The notes: a model not told the origin generated them from the sequence alone. Positions 15,911 through 24,742 are shown, numbered from the stretch's first letter. The stretch: DNA of 64,000 nt from Sphingomonas metalli (GCF_014641735.1 NZ_BMIH01000002.1:124001-188000); one strand, 5' to 3'. A program made the numbers and translations.

Positions 15911-17287
15911 TCACAGGCCGCTCGTCACGCCGACCCGCGCCAGATGGCCGCGGACGGTAGCGAGCAACCGGTCCAGCGCAGCCTCGTCCGTCGCCTCGGC
16001 GCGGACGGTGATCGCCGCCTGCGTGTTCGAGACCCGCAACAGCCACCAACCCTCCGCGTCGCGCACACGCACACCGTCGATCGTGTCCATGTCCGCGCCG
16101 GCGACGGCGAGCGTGGCGGCGACCTTCGCGACAGCGGCATGCTTCTGCTCGTCGGGCACCGGGATGCGCAGGTCGGGCGTGGCCGACATCGACGGCATGC
16201 CGTCGCGCACCGCCGCAAGCGAACGGCCCGATCGCGCGACCGCACCGATCAGCCGTACCGCGGCATAGAGCGCGTCGTCGAAGCCGTACCAGCCCGCTGC
16301 CTCGCCGAAGAAGATGTGGCCGGACATCTCGCCGGCCAGCGGCGCGGCATGGCGCAGCATCTCGGACTTGATCGCGCTGTGCCCGGTGCGGGTCATCAGC
16401 GGCCGGCCGCCGAGCGCGGCGATGCGATCGAACACCGTCTGGCTCGACTTCACATCGGCGATGATGGTGGCGCCGGGCCGGTCGGCGAGCAACGGTTCGG
16501 CGAGCAATGCGAGGATCATGTCGCCCGCGATCGTCCGCCCGGCGCCATCGACCGCCCCGATTCGGTCGCCATCGCCATCGAAGGCGAAACCGAAGTCGAG
16601 CGACCGCTCGACCACCAGCCGCTTGAGGTCGGCGAGATTCTTCTCTTCCGTGGGATCGGGATGGTGGTGCGGGAAATGCCCGTCCGGACGGGTGTAGAGC
16701 AGATGGTGTTCGCCCGGCAGGCGCGCGGTCAGCGCCTCGACCGCGGGGCCGGCGGCGCCGCTGCCGCAATCCCAACCGATGCGGAAGGGCCGCTCGGAGG
16801 CATCCTCGGCCAGCCGCGCGACGTAGCGATCGAGCATGCCGATCTCGTCGATCCGACCGCTTCCGTCCTCCCATTCGCCCGCCGCGGCCAGCGTCGCGAG
16901 TGCCGGAATGTCCTCACCCCAATAGGCTCGATGCCCCAACACCATCTTGAAGCCATTGTCGTCGGGGGGATTATGGCTGCCGGTCACCTGGATGCCGGCG
17001 TCGACGCCCATTACGGCCTCAGCGAAATACAGCATCGGCGAAGGTCCGAGCCCGATCCGCACGACATCCACGCCACTTCCGGCGAGCCCCTCGACCAGCG
17101 CCGTCTCAAGCATCGGCGAGGACAGCCGCCCGTCGCGCCCAACCGCCACCCGCTGGCCGCCCGTCCGCTTGACCACGGTCCCGAAGCTGCGACCGAGTGC
17201 GTAGGCGTCGGCGGCGAAGAGGGTTCGGCCGACCGTGCCGCGAATGTCGTAGTCGCGCAGGATCGCGGGGTGGAAACGATGGGCCAT
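15911..17287 (-). CDS. Phosphomannomutase/phosphoglucomutase
   Basis: 458 residues, an alpha-D-phosphohexomutase of the AlgC type. It has DYDIRGTVGRTL at the N terminus, the phosphoserine loop TGSHNPPDDNGFK (Ser104), the metal-binding loop FDGDGDRIG (about residue 240), the sugar-binding GEMSGHIFF, and the C-terminal phosphate-binding loop (VRVSNTQAAITVRAEA). It interconverts mannose-6- and mannose-1-phosphate (and glucose equivalents), feeding GDP-mannose, lipopolysaccharide or exopolysaccharide pathways. It precedes the J-domain/MipZ pair's terminal end by 70 bp on the same strand. Confidence 0.93.
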   Translation of the reverse strand: MAHRFHPAILRDYDIRGTVGRTLFAADAYALGRSFGTVVKRTGGQRVAVGRDGRLSSPMLETALVEGLAGSGVDVVRIGLGPSPMLYFAEAVMGVDAGIQVTGSHNPPDDNGFKMVLGHRAYWGEDIPALATLAAAGEWEDGSGRIDEIGMLDRYVARLAEDASERPFRIGWDCGSGAAGPAVEALTARLPGEHHLLYTRPDGHFPHHHPDPTEEKNLADLKRLVVERSLDFGFAFDGDGDRIGAVDGAGRTIAGDMILALLAEPLLADRPGATIIADVKSSQTVFDRIAALGGRPLMTRTGHSAIKSEMLRHAAPLAGEMSGHIFFGEAAGWYGFDDALYAAVRLIGAVARSGRSLAAVRDGMPSMSATPDLRIPVPDEQKHAAVAKVAATLAVAGADMDTIDGVRVRDAEGWWLLRVSNTQAAITVRAEATDEAALDRLLATVRGHLARVGVTSGL

Positions 17288-17357
17288 GGAACTCCGTGAG
17301 ATGGGGTTTCTTTCGACCGCCCCTCCACCGCGAGGGGGGGGCTGATGGCATCGTCCC

Positions 17358-17621
17358 CTACTGCCCCCGCAGCAACAGATCGCGCGCGGCGTTGACGCGG
17401 CGCGCCAGATCCTCCGACCCGCCGCGATCGGGATGGACGCCCGCCAGCAGCCGCCGGTGCGCGGCGCGGATCGCGGCCTCGTCGGCCTCGGCGGACAGTC
17501 CCAGGACCGCGCGCGCCTCCGCTTTCTCCCATTCCGCGGGCAGCGGCCGGCGCGGCTTGGCGGACGGCCGGAGGAACTTCCAGGCCGCCCAGATCAGCAG
17601 GACGGCGACGATCCACTTCAT
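17358..17621 (-). CDS. Membrane-anchored J-domain protein
   Basis: 87 residues from ATG 17621, overlapping the MipZ stop as ATGA. One N-terminal transmembrane helix (1-17, MKWIVAVLLIWAAWKFL) is followed by a basic linker and a compact J domain (about 35-87) with the HPD triad at 63-65 (LLAGVHPDRGGSEDLARRVNAARDLLL). The layout is like mitochondrial Pam18/Tim14 and bacterial DjlC, with the HPD placed to stimulate a DnaK-type ATPase at the membrane. It is fused by overlap to mipZ, so it may act in division or envelope assembly; that link is inference. Confidence 0.86.
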   Translation of the reverse strand: MKWIVAVLLIWAAWKFLRPSAKPRRPLPAEWEKAEARAVLGLSAEADEAAIRAAHRRLLAGVHPDRGGSEDLARRVNAARDLLLRGQ

Positions 17622-18409
17622 GCGGCGGCCACCGGCAGCTCCGCATCGACCTCGGGCAGCTGGAGAGCCGCCATCATCTCGCGCAACTCCTGCCGCGCAG
17701 CGACATGCGCCAGACCCATCGCGCCGAACTCGCGGCTGTCGATCATCGTCAGTCCCTGCGGGAACAGCTCGCGATAGATCACGCGCTCGCCCAGACCGGG
17801 AATGACGCGGAAGCCCACGCGCTTGGACAGGTTGCTCAAGGCGTCCGAGACGCGGCGCATGTTGCGCGCCTCGACATGCTGCAGGCGGTTGCGCAGGACG
17901 ACCCAGTCGATCGTCGTCCCGTCCGCCCGCGCCCGCTCCTTGCGCGCATCCCAGATCATCTCCGAATAGAAGGACGGGCGCGTGACCTGAAACGTTTCGG
18001 GATGGACCTGCCCGATCAGGTCGAAGTCGACGAAGCTGTCGTTCAACGGCGTGACCAACGTGTTCGACAGCGTCGCCGCGGTGCGCGCGAAATGATCGTC
18101 GCGGCCGGGCGTATCGACGATCAGGAAGTCGGTATCGGCGAGCAATCTGTACCACAGCTCCTGGAACCGATCCTCGCTCTCGCCGTCGTGCGTCGCATGG
18201 CGCGGCATGGGCAGCGCCACGCCCTTGCGCCGGATCGTCTCGGCGCGATTGTCCAGATAACGCCCGGTCGTGCGCTGGCGGTGGTCGAGATCGAAGCACG
18301 ACACCCGCGCCCCCTTCGCGGCGAGCGCGATGGCGACATGGACCGCCGTGGTCGACTTTCCGGTCCCGCCCTTTTCGTTGGCGAAGACGATGATGTGTGG
18401 CGCGCTCAT
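17618..18409 (-). CDS. mipZ: MipZ-type division-plane positioning ATPase
   Basis: 263 residues from ATG 18409; the frame stays open far upstream only because it shadows panC. It is a ParA/MinD superfamily ATPase with the deviant Walker A ANEKGGTGKST (Lys13, Lys18), FDLDHRQRTTGRYLDNR, the DTPGRDD switch region and LVTPLNDSFVDFDLIGQV. The sequence from RPSFYSEMIWDARKERA onward fits MipZ. MipZ binds ParB near the origin and forms a gradient that keeps FtsZ from assembling at the poles. It is divergent from panC with 81 bp between the starts. Confidence 0.92.
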   Translation of the reverse strand: MSAPHIIVFANEKGGTGKSTTAVHVAIALAAKGARVSCFDLDHRQRTTGRYLDNRAETIRRKGVALPMPRHATHDGESEDRFQELWYRLLADTDFLIVDTPGRDDHFARTAATLSNTLVTPLNDSFVDFDLIGQVHPETFQVTRPSFYSEMIWDARKERARADGTTIDWVVLRNRLQHVEARNMRRVSDALSNLSKRVGFRVIPGLGERVIYRELFPQGLTMIDSREFGAMGLAHVAARQELREMMAALQLPEVDAELPVAAA

Positions 18410-18490
18410 CGGGTCGCCCTGTTCCCTGTTGATCCGTTCGACCGCCCTCCATAGAAGCCTCGACCGCATGTTTCGAGGGGGTGTTTTCCC

Positions 18491-19333
18491 GTGTTGACCG
18501 TCCGTGATATTTCCGACCTTCGCCAGCAGCTTGGCGCCTGGCGAAGCGAGGGGGCGCGGGTGGCGCTGGTGCCCACCATGGGCGCGCTCCACGCCGGCCA
18601 CATGGCGCTCGTCGAGGCGGCGCGGCGGCCGGGAACGCGAGTCGTCGCCTCGATCTTCGTCAATCCGCGCCAGTTCGCGCCCACCGAGGATCTGGCACGC
18701 TACCCGCGGCGCGAGGCGGCCGATGCGCGGCTGCTCGCCGAGGGCGGTTGCGACCTCCTCTGGCTGCCGCCGGTCGAGGTCATGTACCCGGCCGGGTTCG
18801 CGACCAACATCTCCGTCTCCGGCGTCAGCGAGGGCCTGGACGGCGCGGCCCGGCCCGGCCACTTCGACGGTGTGGCGACCGTCGTCACCAAGCTGTTCAA
18901 CCAAGTCCGGCCCGACTTCGCCTATTTCGGCGAGAAGGATTATCAGCAGCTGGCCGTGATCCGGCGGCTGGTCACCGATCTCGACATGGACATCGAGATC
19001 GTCGGCGTGCCGACCCAGCGCGACGACGACGGGCTCGCCCTCTCCTCGCGCAACATCTATCTCGACGATGACGAGCGCGCCCGTGCCGTCGCCCTGCCGC
19101 GCGCGCTCGGGATCGCCGCGCGCGCGATCGGTCGCGGCGAGGCGCCGGCGGCGGTGCTCGCCGACGCGGAAGGGGCGCTGACCGCCGCCGGGTTCGAGGT
19201 CGACTATGTCGCGCTGGCCGATGCGGAGACGCTCGCCGGCGAACCTGCAGCGGACCGGCCCCGCCGGCTGCTCGCGGCGGCAAGGATGGGCACGACCCGG
19301 CTGATCGACAACGTGCCGATCGAACACGGTTAA
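18491..19333 (+). CDS. panC: Pantoate--beta-alanine ligase
   Basis: 280 residues from GTG 18491, with GAGGGGG about 10 bp upstream. It condenses pantoate and beta-alanine with ATP, the last step of pantothenate synthesis. Motifs are PTMGALHAGHMALV (HxGH nucleotide loop, about 29-42), FVNPRQFAPTEDLARYPR, GEKDYQQLAVIRRLV and LALSSRN (KMSKS-like). panB is not in the window. It is divergent from mipZ. The stop codon lies inside the perfect inverted repeat at 19328. Confidence 0.96.
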   Translation: MLTVRDISDLRQQLGAWRSEGARVALVPTMGALHAGHMALVEAARRPGTRVVASIFVNPRQFAPTEDLARYPRREAADARLLAEGGCDLLWLPPVEVMYPAGFATNISVSGVSEGLDGAARPGHFDGVATVVTKLFNQVRPDFAYFGEKDYQQLAVIRRLVTDLDMDIEIVGVPTQRDDDGLALSSRNIYLDDDERARAVALPRALGIAARAIGRGEAPAAVLADAEGALTAAGFEVDYVALADAETLAGEPAADRPRRLLAAARMGTTRLIDNVPIEHG

Positions 19334-19343
19334 GCCGTTAACC
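19328..19343. promoter_or_regulatory. Perfect GGTTAA-N4-TTAACC palindrome
   Basis: A 6-bp arm palindrome overlaps the panC stop codon and lies 56 bp before the small Sel1-like gene. It resembles CtrA half-sites (TTAA), but the spacing is four rather than seven bases, so it is only a candidate operator. It is too short for a terminator. Confidence 0.35.
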
Positions 19344-19398
19344 ATTTGTCAGGCCGAATCGGTCCAAGACCATCGTCAACAGGATTGGGGATGGTTCT

Positions 19399-19674
19399 AT
19401 GAACGACTTTTTGGCCCGCGCGGCCCGGGGGGATGGCGATGCCGCCTACGACCTCGGCATCTGCTATCAGACCGGCACCGCCGGCGTCGCGATCGACCTG
19501 ATCGAGGCGCACAAATGGTTCAATCTCGCGGCGATCGCCGGGATGGAGGCCGCCCAGTTCGCGCGCGCGGAAGTCGCGAGCGCGATGAGCGCCCGCCAGA
19601 TCGCCGCCGCCCAGGCCGCGGCACGCTCGGCCGCGCGCGGCTGGATGGCGCAGACGGAACAGCGCGCCGCTTGA
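19399..19674 (+). CDS. Small Sel1-repeat-like protein
   Basis: 91 residues from ATG 19399 with GGGGATGG just upstream. The sequence (FLARAARGDGDAAYDLGICYQTGTAGVAIDLIEAHKWFNLAAIAGMEAAQFARAEVA) is one Sel1-like repeat and part of a second, ending in an Ala/Arg-rich helix. Such alpha-alpha repeats mediate protein-protein contacts. It has no signal peptide, so it should be cytosolic. It may be co-transcribed with panC or have its own promoter. The partner is unknown. Confidence 0.75.
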   Translation: MNDFLARAARGDGDAAYDLGICYQTGTAGVAIDLIEAHKWFNLAAIAGMEAAQFARAEVASAMSARQIAAAQAAARSAARGWMAQTEQRAA

Positions 19675-19755
19675 GGCTTCCGCGTCGGGGGCGACGCGGG
19701 CTGACGGCGACGTTCGCAGATCTGGACGGTCATTCATCCGGATCGAACCCGGCGC

Positions 19756-19781
19756 CATCCCGGCGAAGGCTCGAATCTCCC
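19756..19781. repeat. Single degraded REP-like arm, family A
   Basis: CATCCCGGCGAAGGCTCGAA matches the left half of the family A palindrome. No clear inverted partner follows in the 150-bp gap between the Sel1-like gene and topA, so this looks like a decayed copy. Confidence 0.4.
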
Positions 19782-19828
19782 GGTCAGAGCACGAGGCAAG
19801 AGCTGCCCGCCCGCAGCGACCTAATCCC

Positions 19829-22357
19829 CTACTGCTTCGCCGGCTTCTTCGCCGCGGCCTTCTTCGCCGGCGCTTTCTTCGCCGCAGCCTTCTTCACCGG
19901 CTTCTTCTTCGGCGCAGCGCTCGCCCGCGCGTCGATCAGCTGCGCCGCCTCTTCCAGCGTCAGCTGGTCGGGCGTGATTGACTTGGGCAGCGTCGCGTTC
20001 GTCTCGCCGTCGGTGACATAGGGGCCATAGCGACCTTCCATCAGCCGGATCTCGGCCCCGGTGCGGGGATGCGGCCCGAACTCCTTCAGCGGCGCCCGTG
20101 CCGCGCCCCGCGCAGGCCGGCCACCGCCCGCCGCCGCATCCGCCAGCTTGGCGACCGCCGCGTTCATCCCCGTCTCGAACACTTCGGCGGTCGATTGCAG
20201 CCGCGCATACTTGCCGGCATGCGCCAGATAGGGGCCGTAGCGACCGATCGAAGCGGTGATCGGCTCGCCCGTCTCCGGATGGTTGCCGATCGTCCGCGGC
20301 AGGCTGAGCAGCTTCAAGGCCCAGTCGAGGTCGAGATCGACATCCTTGGGGATCGACGCGCGCTTGGCCTCCTTGCCCTCGCCGAGCTGGATATAGGGAC
20401 CGAAGCGCCCCGACTTGCGCTCGACCGGCAGCCCGGTCTCGGGATCCTGACCCAGCGTCTCCGGGCCGCTGTCCTCACCCGCCTCGCCTCCCTGCGCGAA
20501 GCGGCGGGTGTACTTGCACTCCGGATAGTTGGAGCAGGCGATGAAGGCGCCGAACCGCCCGCCGCGCAGGGACAGCTGCCCCGCCCCGCAATTGGGGCAG
20601 AGCCGCGGATCGCCGCCATCGGCGCGCTGGGGGAAGAGATAGGGCGCGAGGAACTGGTCGAGCTCGGCGGTGATCGCGCTCGGCTGCTGCTCCATCACCT
20701 CCACGGTGCGCGGCTTGAAGTCGCGCCAGAAGGCTTCGAGCACCGCCTGCCACTGGGCGCGGCCGCCGGACACGTCGTCGAGCTCCTCTTCGAGCCCGGC
20801 GGTATAGTCGTAGCCGACATATTTCTCGAAGAAGCGCTCGAGGAACGCGGTTACCAGCCGGCCGCTCTCCTCGGCGAAGAAGCGGTTCTTCTCGACCCGC
20901 ACATAGGCGCGGTCCTTCAGCGTCTTGATGATCGAGGCATAGGTGGAGGGGCGACCGATCCCCAGCTCCTCCATCCGCTTGACCAGCGAGGCTTCGGAGA
21001 AGCGCGGCGGCGGCTGGGTGAAATGCTGTTCGGCCTCGACGCTCTTGCGCGCCGGCGCATCGCCTTCGCGCAGGCGGGGCAGCCGACGCGATTCCTCGTC
21101 GGCCGAATCGTCCTGCCCCTCTTCGTACAGCGCCAGATATCCGGGGAAGAGCACCACCTGCCCGGTCGCGCGCAGCACGTGCCGGCCGGTGCCCTCGGCC
21201 AGTTCCACCGTGGTCCGCTCGAGCCGCGCCGACGCCATCTGGCTGGCCAGCGCGCGCTTCCAGATCAGCTCGTAGAGGCGTGCGTGATCGCCGCCGCCGA
21301 CCCGGTCCTTGCCGAAATCGGTCGGACGGATCGCCTCGTGCGCTTCCTGCGCATTCTTCGCCTTGGTCTGATATTGCCGCGGACTATCCGGCACATAGCC
21401 GCCGTCGTAGCGCTCCGCGATCGCCTTGCGCGCGGCCGAGATGGCGCTGCCGTCCATCTGCACGCCGTCGGTCCGCATATAGGTGATCGCGCCGTCCTCG
21501 TAGAGGCCCTGCGCGATCCGCATCGTGTGATCGGCGGAGAAGCCGAGCTTTCGCGCCGCCTCCTGCTGCAGGGTCGAGGTGGTGAAGGGCGGCGGCGGGT
21601 TACGCGTGGCGGGCCGCGTCTCGACCGACTGGACCGAGAAGCGTCCTGCCTCGACGTCCGCCTTGGCGGCGAGCGCGTCGCCCTCGTTGCCGATCGACAG
21701 CCGGTCGAGCTTCTTGCCCTGCCAGGTCACCAGCCGCGCGGTGAACGGCGTGCCGTCCTGTTCCAGCATGGCGGTGACCGACCAATATTCCTGCGCGCGG
21801 AACGCCTCGATCTCGCGCTCGCGGTCGACGATCAGCCGCAGTGCGACCGACTGGACGCGGCCCGCCGACTTGGCGCCCGGCAGCTTGCGCCACAGCACCG
21901 GCGACAGGGTGAAGCCGACCAGATAGTCGAGTGCCCGGCGGGCGCGATAGGCGTCGATCAGGTCGGTATCGAGCTCGCGCGGCGCCTGCATCGCGCTGGT
22001 CACCGCCTGTTTGGTGATCGCGTTGAAGGTAACCCGCTGGACGTCCTTGGGCAGCGCGCGGCGGCTCTTCAGCACCTCCTGCACGTGCCAGCTGATCGCC
22101 TCGCCCTCCCGATCGGGGTCGGTCGCCAGGATCAGGCGGTCGGCCGACTTGGCGAGATCGGCGATCGCCTTCAGCTGCTTGGCCTTGTCGGCGTAGTTCT
22201 CCCAGTCCATTGCGAAGCCGTCGTCGGGATGCACCGACCCGTCCTTCGGCGGCAGGTCGCGGACATGGCCATAGCTGGCGAGCACGCGGTAGTCGGCGCC
22301 GAGATATTTCTCGATGGTCTTCGCCTTGGCGGGCGATTCAACGATGACGAGCTGCAT
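19829..22357 (-). CDS. topA: DNA topoisomerase I
   Basis: 842 residues, starting MQLVIVESPAKAKTIEKYLG as the family does. Domain order: TOPRIM (1-125, with ATDPDREGEAISWH), the central type IA core with the active-site Tyr in GAITYMRTDGVQM (about 290-302) and LGIGRPSTYASII, then one CxxC zinc ribbon (CPNCGAGQLSLRGGRFGAFIACSNYPEC), three topoisomerase C-terminal repeats (each with GPYI, GPYL or GPYV) and a Lys/Ala-rich tail. It relaxes negative supercoils. No usual Shine-Dalgarno sequence is present; instead a 10-bp-stem inverted repeat lies just before the start codon. Confidence 0.97.
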   Translation of the reverse strand: MQLVIVESPAKAKTIEKYLGADYRVLASYGHVRDLPPKDGSVHPDDGFAMDWENYADKAKQLKAIADLAKSADRLILATDPDREGEAISWHVQEVLKSRRALPKDVQRVTFNAITKQAVTSAMQAPRELDTDLIDAYRARRALDYLVGFTLSPVLWRKLPGAKSAGRVQSVALRLIVDREREIEAFRAQEYWSVTAMLEQDGTPFTARLVTWQGKKLDRLSIGNEGDALAAKADVEAGRFSVQSVETRPATRNPPPPFTTSTLQQEAARKLGFSADHTMRIAQGLYEDGAITYMRTDGVQMDGSAISAARKAIAERYDGGYVPDSPRQYQTKAKNAQEAHEAIRPTDFGKDRVGGGDHARLYELIWKRALASQMASARLERTTVELAEGTGRHVLRATGQVVLFPGYLALYEEGQDDSADEESRRLPRLREGDAPARKSVEAEQHFTQPPPRFSEASLVKRMEELGIGRPSTYASIIKTLKDRAYVRVEKNRFFAEESGRLVTAFLERFFEKYVGYDYTAGLEEELDDVSGGRAQWQAVLEAFWRDFKPRTVEVMEQQPSAITAELDQFLAPYLFPQRADGGDPRLCPNCGAGQLSLRGGRFGAFIACSNYPECKYTRRFAQGGEAGEDSGPETLGQDPETGLPVERKSGRFGPYIQLGEGKEAKRASIPKDVDLDLDWALKLLSLPRTIGNHPETGEPITASIGRYGPYLAHAGKYARLQSTAEVFETGMNAAVAKLADAAAGGGRPARGAARAPLKEFGPHPRTGAEIRLMEGRYGPYVTDGETNATLPKSITPDQLTLEEAAQLIDARASAAPKKKPVKKAAAKKAPAKKAAAKKPAKQ

Positions 22358-22366
22358 GGAGGTAGA

Positions 22367-22407
22367 CGGGTCTCTCTTACGTGTACGCGCGAGGGTGGAG
22401 AGACCCG
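22367..22407 (-). promoter_or_regulatory. 10-bp inverted repeat in the topA leader
   Basis: CGGGTCTCTC at 22367-22376 pairs perfectly with GAGAGACCCG at 22398-22407 across a 21-nt loop, 9 bp before the topA ATG. It could form an RNA hairpin at the ribosome entry site or an operator. The region right before the ATG reads CTACCTCC, so there is no purine-rich ribosome site. Confidence 0.6.
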
Positions 22408-22475
22408 CCTCTGATCGTCAAGACCTCCTCCTGAAGCGATCGTTGCAAAAGTGCAGGCGGCATCCCGAAAGCGAC

Positions 22476-22569
22476 GTCACCCCGGACGTGTTCCGGGGTC
22501 CACCGTGCCGCCAAAACAACGGAATGAGCGTACGCGGATCGGTGGATGCCGGAACAGGTCCGGCATGAC
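22476..22569. repeat. Bipartite inverted repeat, REP-like family B
   Basis: The left arm GTCACCCCGGACGTGTTCCG and the right arm, whose reverse complement begins GTCATGCCGGACCTGTTCCG, are each about 30 bp and end in TCCACCG. About 35 bp separate them. A second copy of the same design is at 33282-33375. It sits between topA and the SnoaL-like gene; the rest of this 252-bp gap shows no gene. Confidence 0.75.
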
Positions 22570-22609
22570 GCATGTTTTTCGTGACGATCCCCGTCAGCGG
22601 ACGGTAGCT

Positions 22610-22978
22610 TCAGGCCTTGGCGACTGCGGCGAGCGGGGGCGTCTGCTGGTGCTGGACGACGCGCCAGACCTCATGTTCCAGCCGGCGGATGGTGGAGGTG
22701 CAATGCGCCTCATAAGCCTCGCCATCCTCCTTCGCCGCCCGGGCATGATAGGCGATCACGATCAGGCCCTCCTGCGGGCGCATGATCTGGAGGTCGGCCA
22801 GCTCCACCGTCGTCCAGCGAGGCGTGTTCGCCACCGCCTCGATCGCCTGCGCGCCGGTATAGACATAGGGCGGCTGGGGCAGGACCATGACGACCTCGTC
22901 GTCCACCAGCTCGCGATAATGATCGGCATCGCCGGTCCAGAGGCTTTCCTCGAAAGCGCGGACGCGATCGTCTTCCAT
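22610..22978 (-). CDS. SnoaL-like / DUF4440-type small protein
   Basis: 122 residues from ATG 22978, chosen over ATG 23008 because GGGAG lies 9 bp upstream. The pattern VRAFEESLWTGDADHYRELVDDEVVMVLPQPPYVYTGAQAIEAV, then TVELADLQIMRPQEGLIVIAYHARA and VWRVVQHQQTP is that of the NTF2-like fold used by DUF4440/SnoaL proteins. The ligand or reaction is unknown. It separates dprA from topA, which are often direct neighbours in related genomes, and is followed by a family B repeat. Confidence 0.78.
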   Translation of the reverse strand: MEDDRVRAFEESLWTGDADHYRELVDDEVVMVLPQPPYVYTGAQAIEAVANTPRWTTVELADLQIMRPQEGLIVIAYHARAAKEDGEAYEAHCTSTIRRLEHEVWRVVQHQQTPPLAAVAKA

Positions 22979-23046
22979 GCTGTATCTCCCGTCGGTCGAG
23001 CGGGCCAAGCGTTCGGGCGCCGCGCCCGGTTCCGCGCGGAACCCGG

Positions 23047-24129
23047 CTAGAGCGAAAGGCTTACGCGTCCTCCCGCATGCCGCTCCAGCCGGCCGGCCAG
23101 CTCGAGTTCGAGCAGCACCATCTGCACCGCCGCCGGCGACGCCTGGGACTGGCGGACGATCTCGTCGACCGCGACCGGCACGGGGCCGAGCAGCGCCGCG
23201 ATGTGCCGGCGCGCCGCGTCGTCCGGCTCGCCGGCGGTCGCCGCAGCGTAGCGGCCGGCGGGCGCTCGCACCGCACGCGGATCGATCGGGCGGATCTGCT
23301 CCAGCACGTCGGCCGCGGTCTAAATCAGTATCGCGCCCTCCCGGATCAGCAGGTTGCAGCCCTGCGCCCGCGGATCGAGCGGGCTGCCCGGCACCGCCAT
23401 CACCTCACGCCCCGCCTCGGCCGCGAGCCGCGCGGTGATCAGCGAGCCCGAGCGCGGCGCCGCCTCGACCACCACGGTGCCGGCGGCGAGCCCGGCGATG
23501 ATCCGGTTGCGGGAGGGGAAGTGGCGGGCGAGCGGCTGGGTACCTGGCGGTTGCTCGGCGATCAGCAGGCCCCGGCTCGCGACGTCTTCCTGCAAGGCCG
23601 CATTCTCCGGCGGGAAGCCGATGTCGATGCCGCTCGCGATCACGCCGATCGTACCGCCCGCCAGCGTGCCCTGATGGGCAGCCGTATCGATCCCGCGCGC
23701 CAGGCCCGAGACCATGATGGTGCCCTGGGTCGCCAGCTCCTGCGCCAGACCGCGCGCGAAGCGGCATGCGGCGGCCGAGGCATTGCGGGCGCCGACGAGC
23801 GCGACGCATGGCCGCATCGCGAGCGACAGGTCGCCGCGCCAGGTGACGGCCGCGGGCGCGTTGTCGAGTTCGGCGAGCAGCGGCGGATAGTCCGGGTCGT
23901 CCAGGAAGAGATAATGCGCGCCGAGCCGGGCCGTCTGCGCCATCTCGCGCTCGATCGCGGCGGGCTGCGGCGGGACCGGCGCATGCCCCCCGCCCCGCCC
24001 CGCCAGCATCGGCAGCGCCGCCAGCGCCGCCTCCGCGCTGCCGAAACGGGCCATCAGCTGTCGATAGGCGACCGGTCCGATGCCGTGCGTGCGGATCAGG
24101 CGCAGCCGGTCTGCGATCGGGTCGGCCAT
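23047..24129 (-). pseudogene. dprA: dprA, DNA-processing protein, split by an in-frame amber codon
   Basis: Codons read from ATG 24129 give 269 residues with a SAM-like N-terminal domain and the DprA Rossmann fold (LVGARNASAA, MVSGLARGIDTAAHQG, IGFPPENA, FPSRNRIIAGLA, GSLITARLA, VPGSPLDPRAQGCNLLIREGAILI). A TAG at 23320-23322 then stops translation. The frame continues without shift ([13 protein letters not shown]) through the usual winged-helix C-terminal domain to 23047. Together the two parts make 360 codons, the normal family length. DprA loads RecA on incoming single-stranded DNA in transformation. The truncated form keeps the DNA-binding Rossmann core but loses the winged helix. A sequencing error or suppression cannot be excluded. 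Confidence 0.88.
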
Positions 24130-24139
24130 GCGGGGGCGG

Positions 24140-24742
24140 TCAGCGCCTGCGGCCGATGCGCGGCTCGGTGCCGGCGAGCAGCCGTTCGATATTGTCGCCG
24201 TGCTTCCAGATCACGATCAGCGCGAAGCCGAGGAAGAGCAGCACGAGGTCGAACCGGCCGAACAGCGCCGCCGCGACCGGGGCGCCGACCGCCGCCGCCA
24301 TTCCCGCGACCGCGGAGATCCGGACGGTCGCGAGCAGCCCGAGCCATATGGCGGCATAGATCAGCCCGGATGGCCAGTGGAGCGCGACGACCACGCCCAT
24401 CAGCGTCGCCACGCCCTTGCCGCCGCGAAAGCGCAGCCAGATCGGATAGCAATGGCCGACGAACGCGCCCACCGCGCCGAGCGGAGCATGGCCCGGGAAC
24501 AGGGCACCCGCCAGCCATACCGCTGCCGCCCCTTTCAGCAGATCGAGCAGCAGCGTCGCCGCGGCCAGTCCCTTCCGCCCGGTGCGCAGCACGTTGGTCG
24601 CGCCGATATTGCCCGAGCCGATCTGCCGCAGGTCGCCCGCGCCCGCCGCCCGGGTCAGCAGGATGCCGAATGGGATCGAACCCAGCAGATACCCCAGCAA
24701 CAGCGCCAGCGTCGGTGCCGTCCAAAGAATGTCGGTGTGCAA
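24140..24742 (-). CDS. plsY: Glycerol-3-phosphate acyltransferase PlsY
   Basis: 200 residues starting at TTG 24742, the only plausible start close to the conserved N terminus (LLLGYLLGSIPFGILLTR); AGGGGG lies 4 bp before it. PlsY motifs follow: GDLRQIGSGNIGATNVLR (about 39-56), HCYPIWLRFRGGKGVAT (about 97-113) and the C-terminal RHGDNIERLLAGTEPRIG-like end (HGDNIERLLAGTEPRIG). It is a polytopic inner membrane enzyme that transfers acyl groups from acyl-phosphate to glycerol-3-phosphate. The dprA gene begins 10 bp after its stop. It is divergent from murI. Confidence 0.94.
   Translation of the reverse strand: MHTDILWTAPTLALLLGYLLGSIPFGILLTRAAGAGDLRQIGSGNIGATNVLRTGRKGLAAATLLLDLLKGAAAVWLAGALFPGHAPLGAVGAFVGHCYPIWLRFRGGKGVATLMGVVVALHWPSGLIYAAIWLGLLATVRISAVAGMAAAVGAPVAAALFGRFDLVLLFLGFALIVIWKHGDNIERLLAGTEPRIGRRR

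Noticed and set aside
19328..19343. CtrA binding site
   Set aside because: The TTAA halves are four bases apart; CtrA sites need TTAA-N7-TTAA, so only a neutral palindrome is reported.
22979..23046. EcfG promoter for the SnoaL-like gene
   Set aside because: GGAAC is present, but the element 17 bp further reads CGCT, not CGTT.
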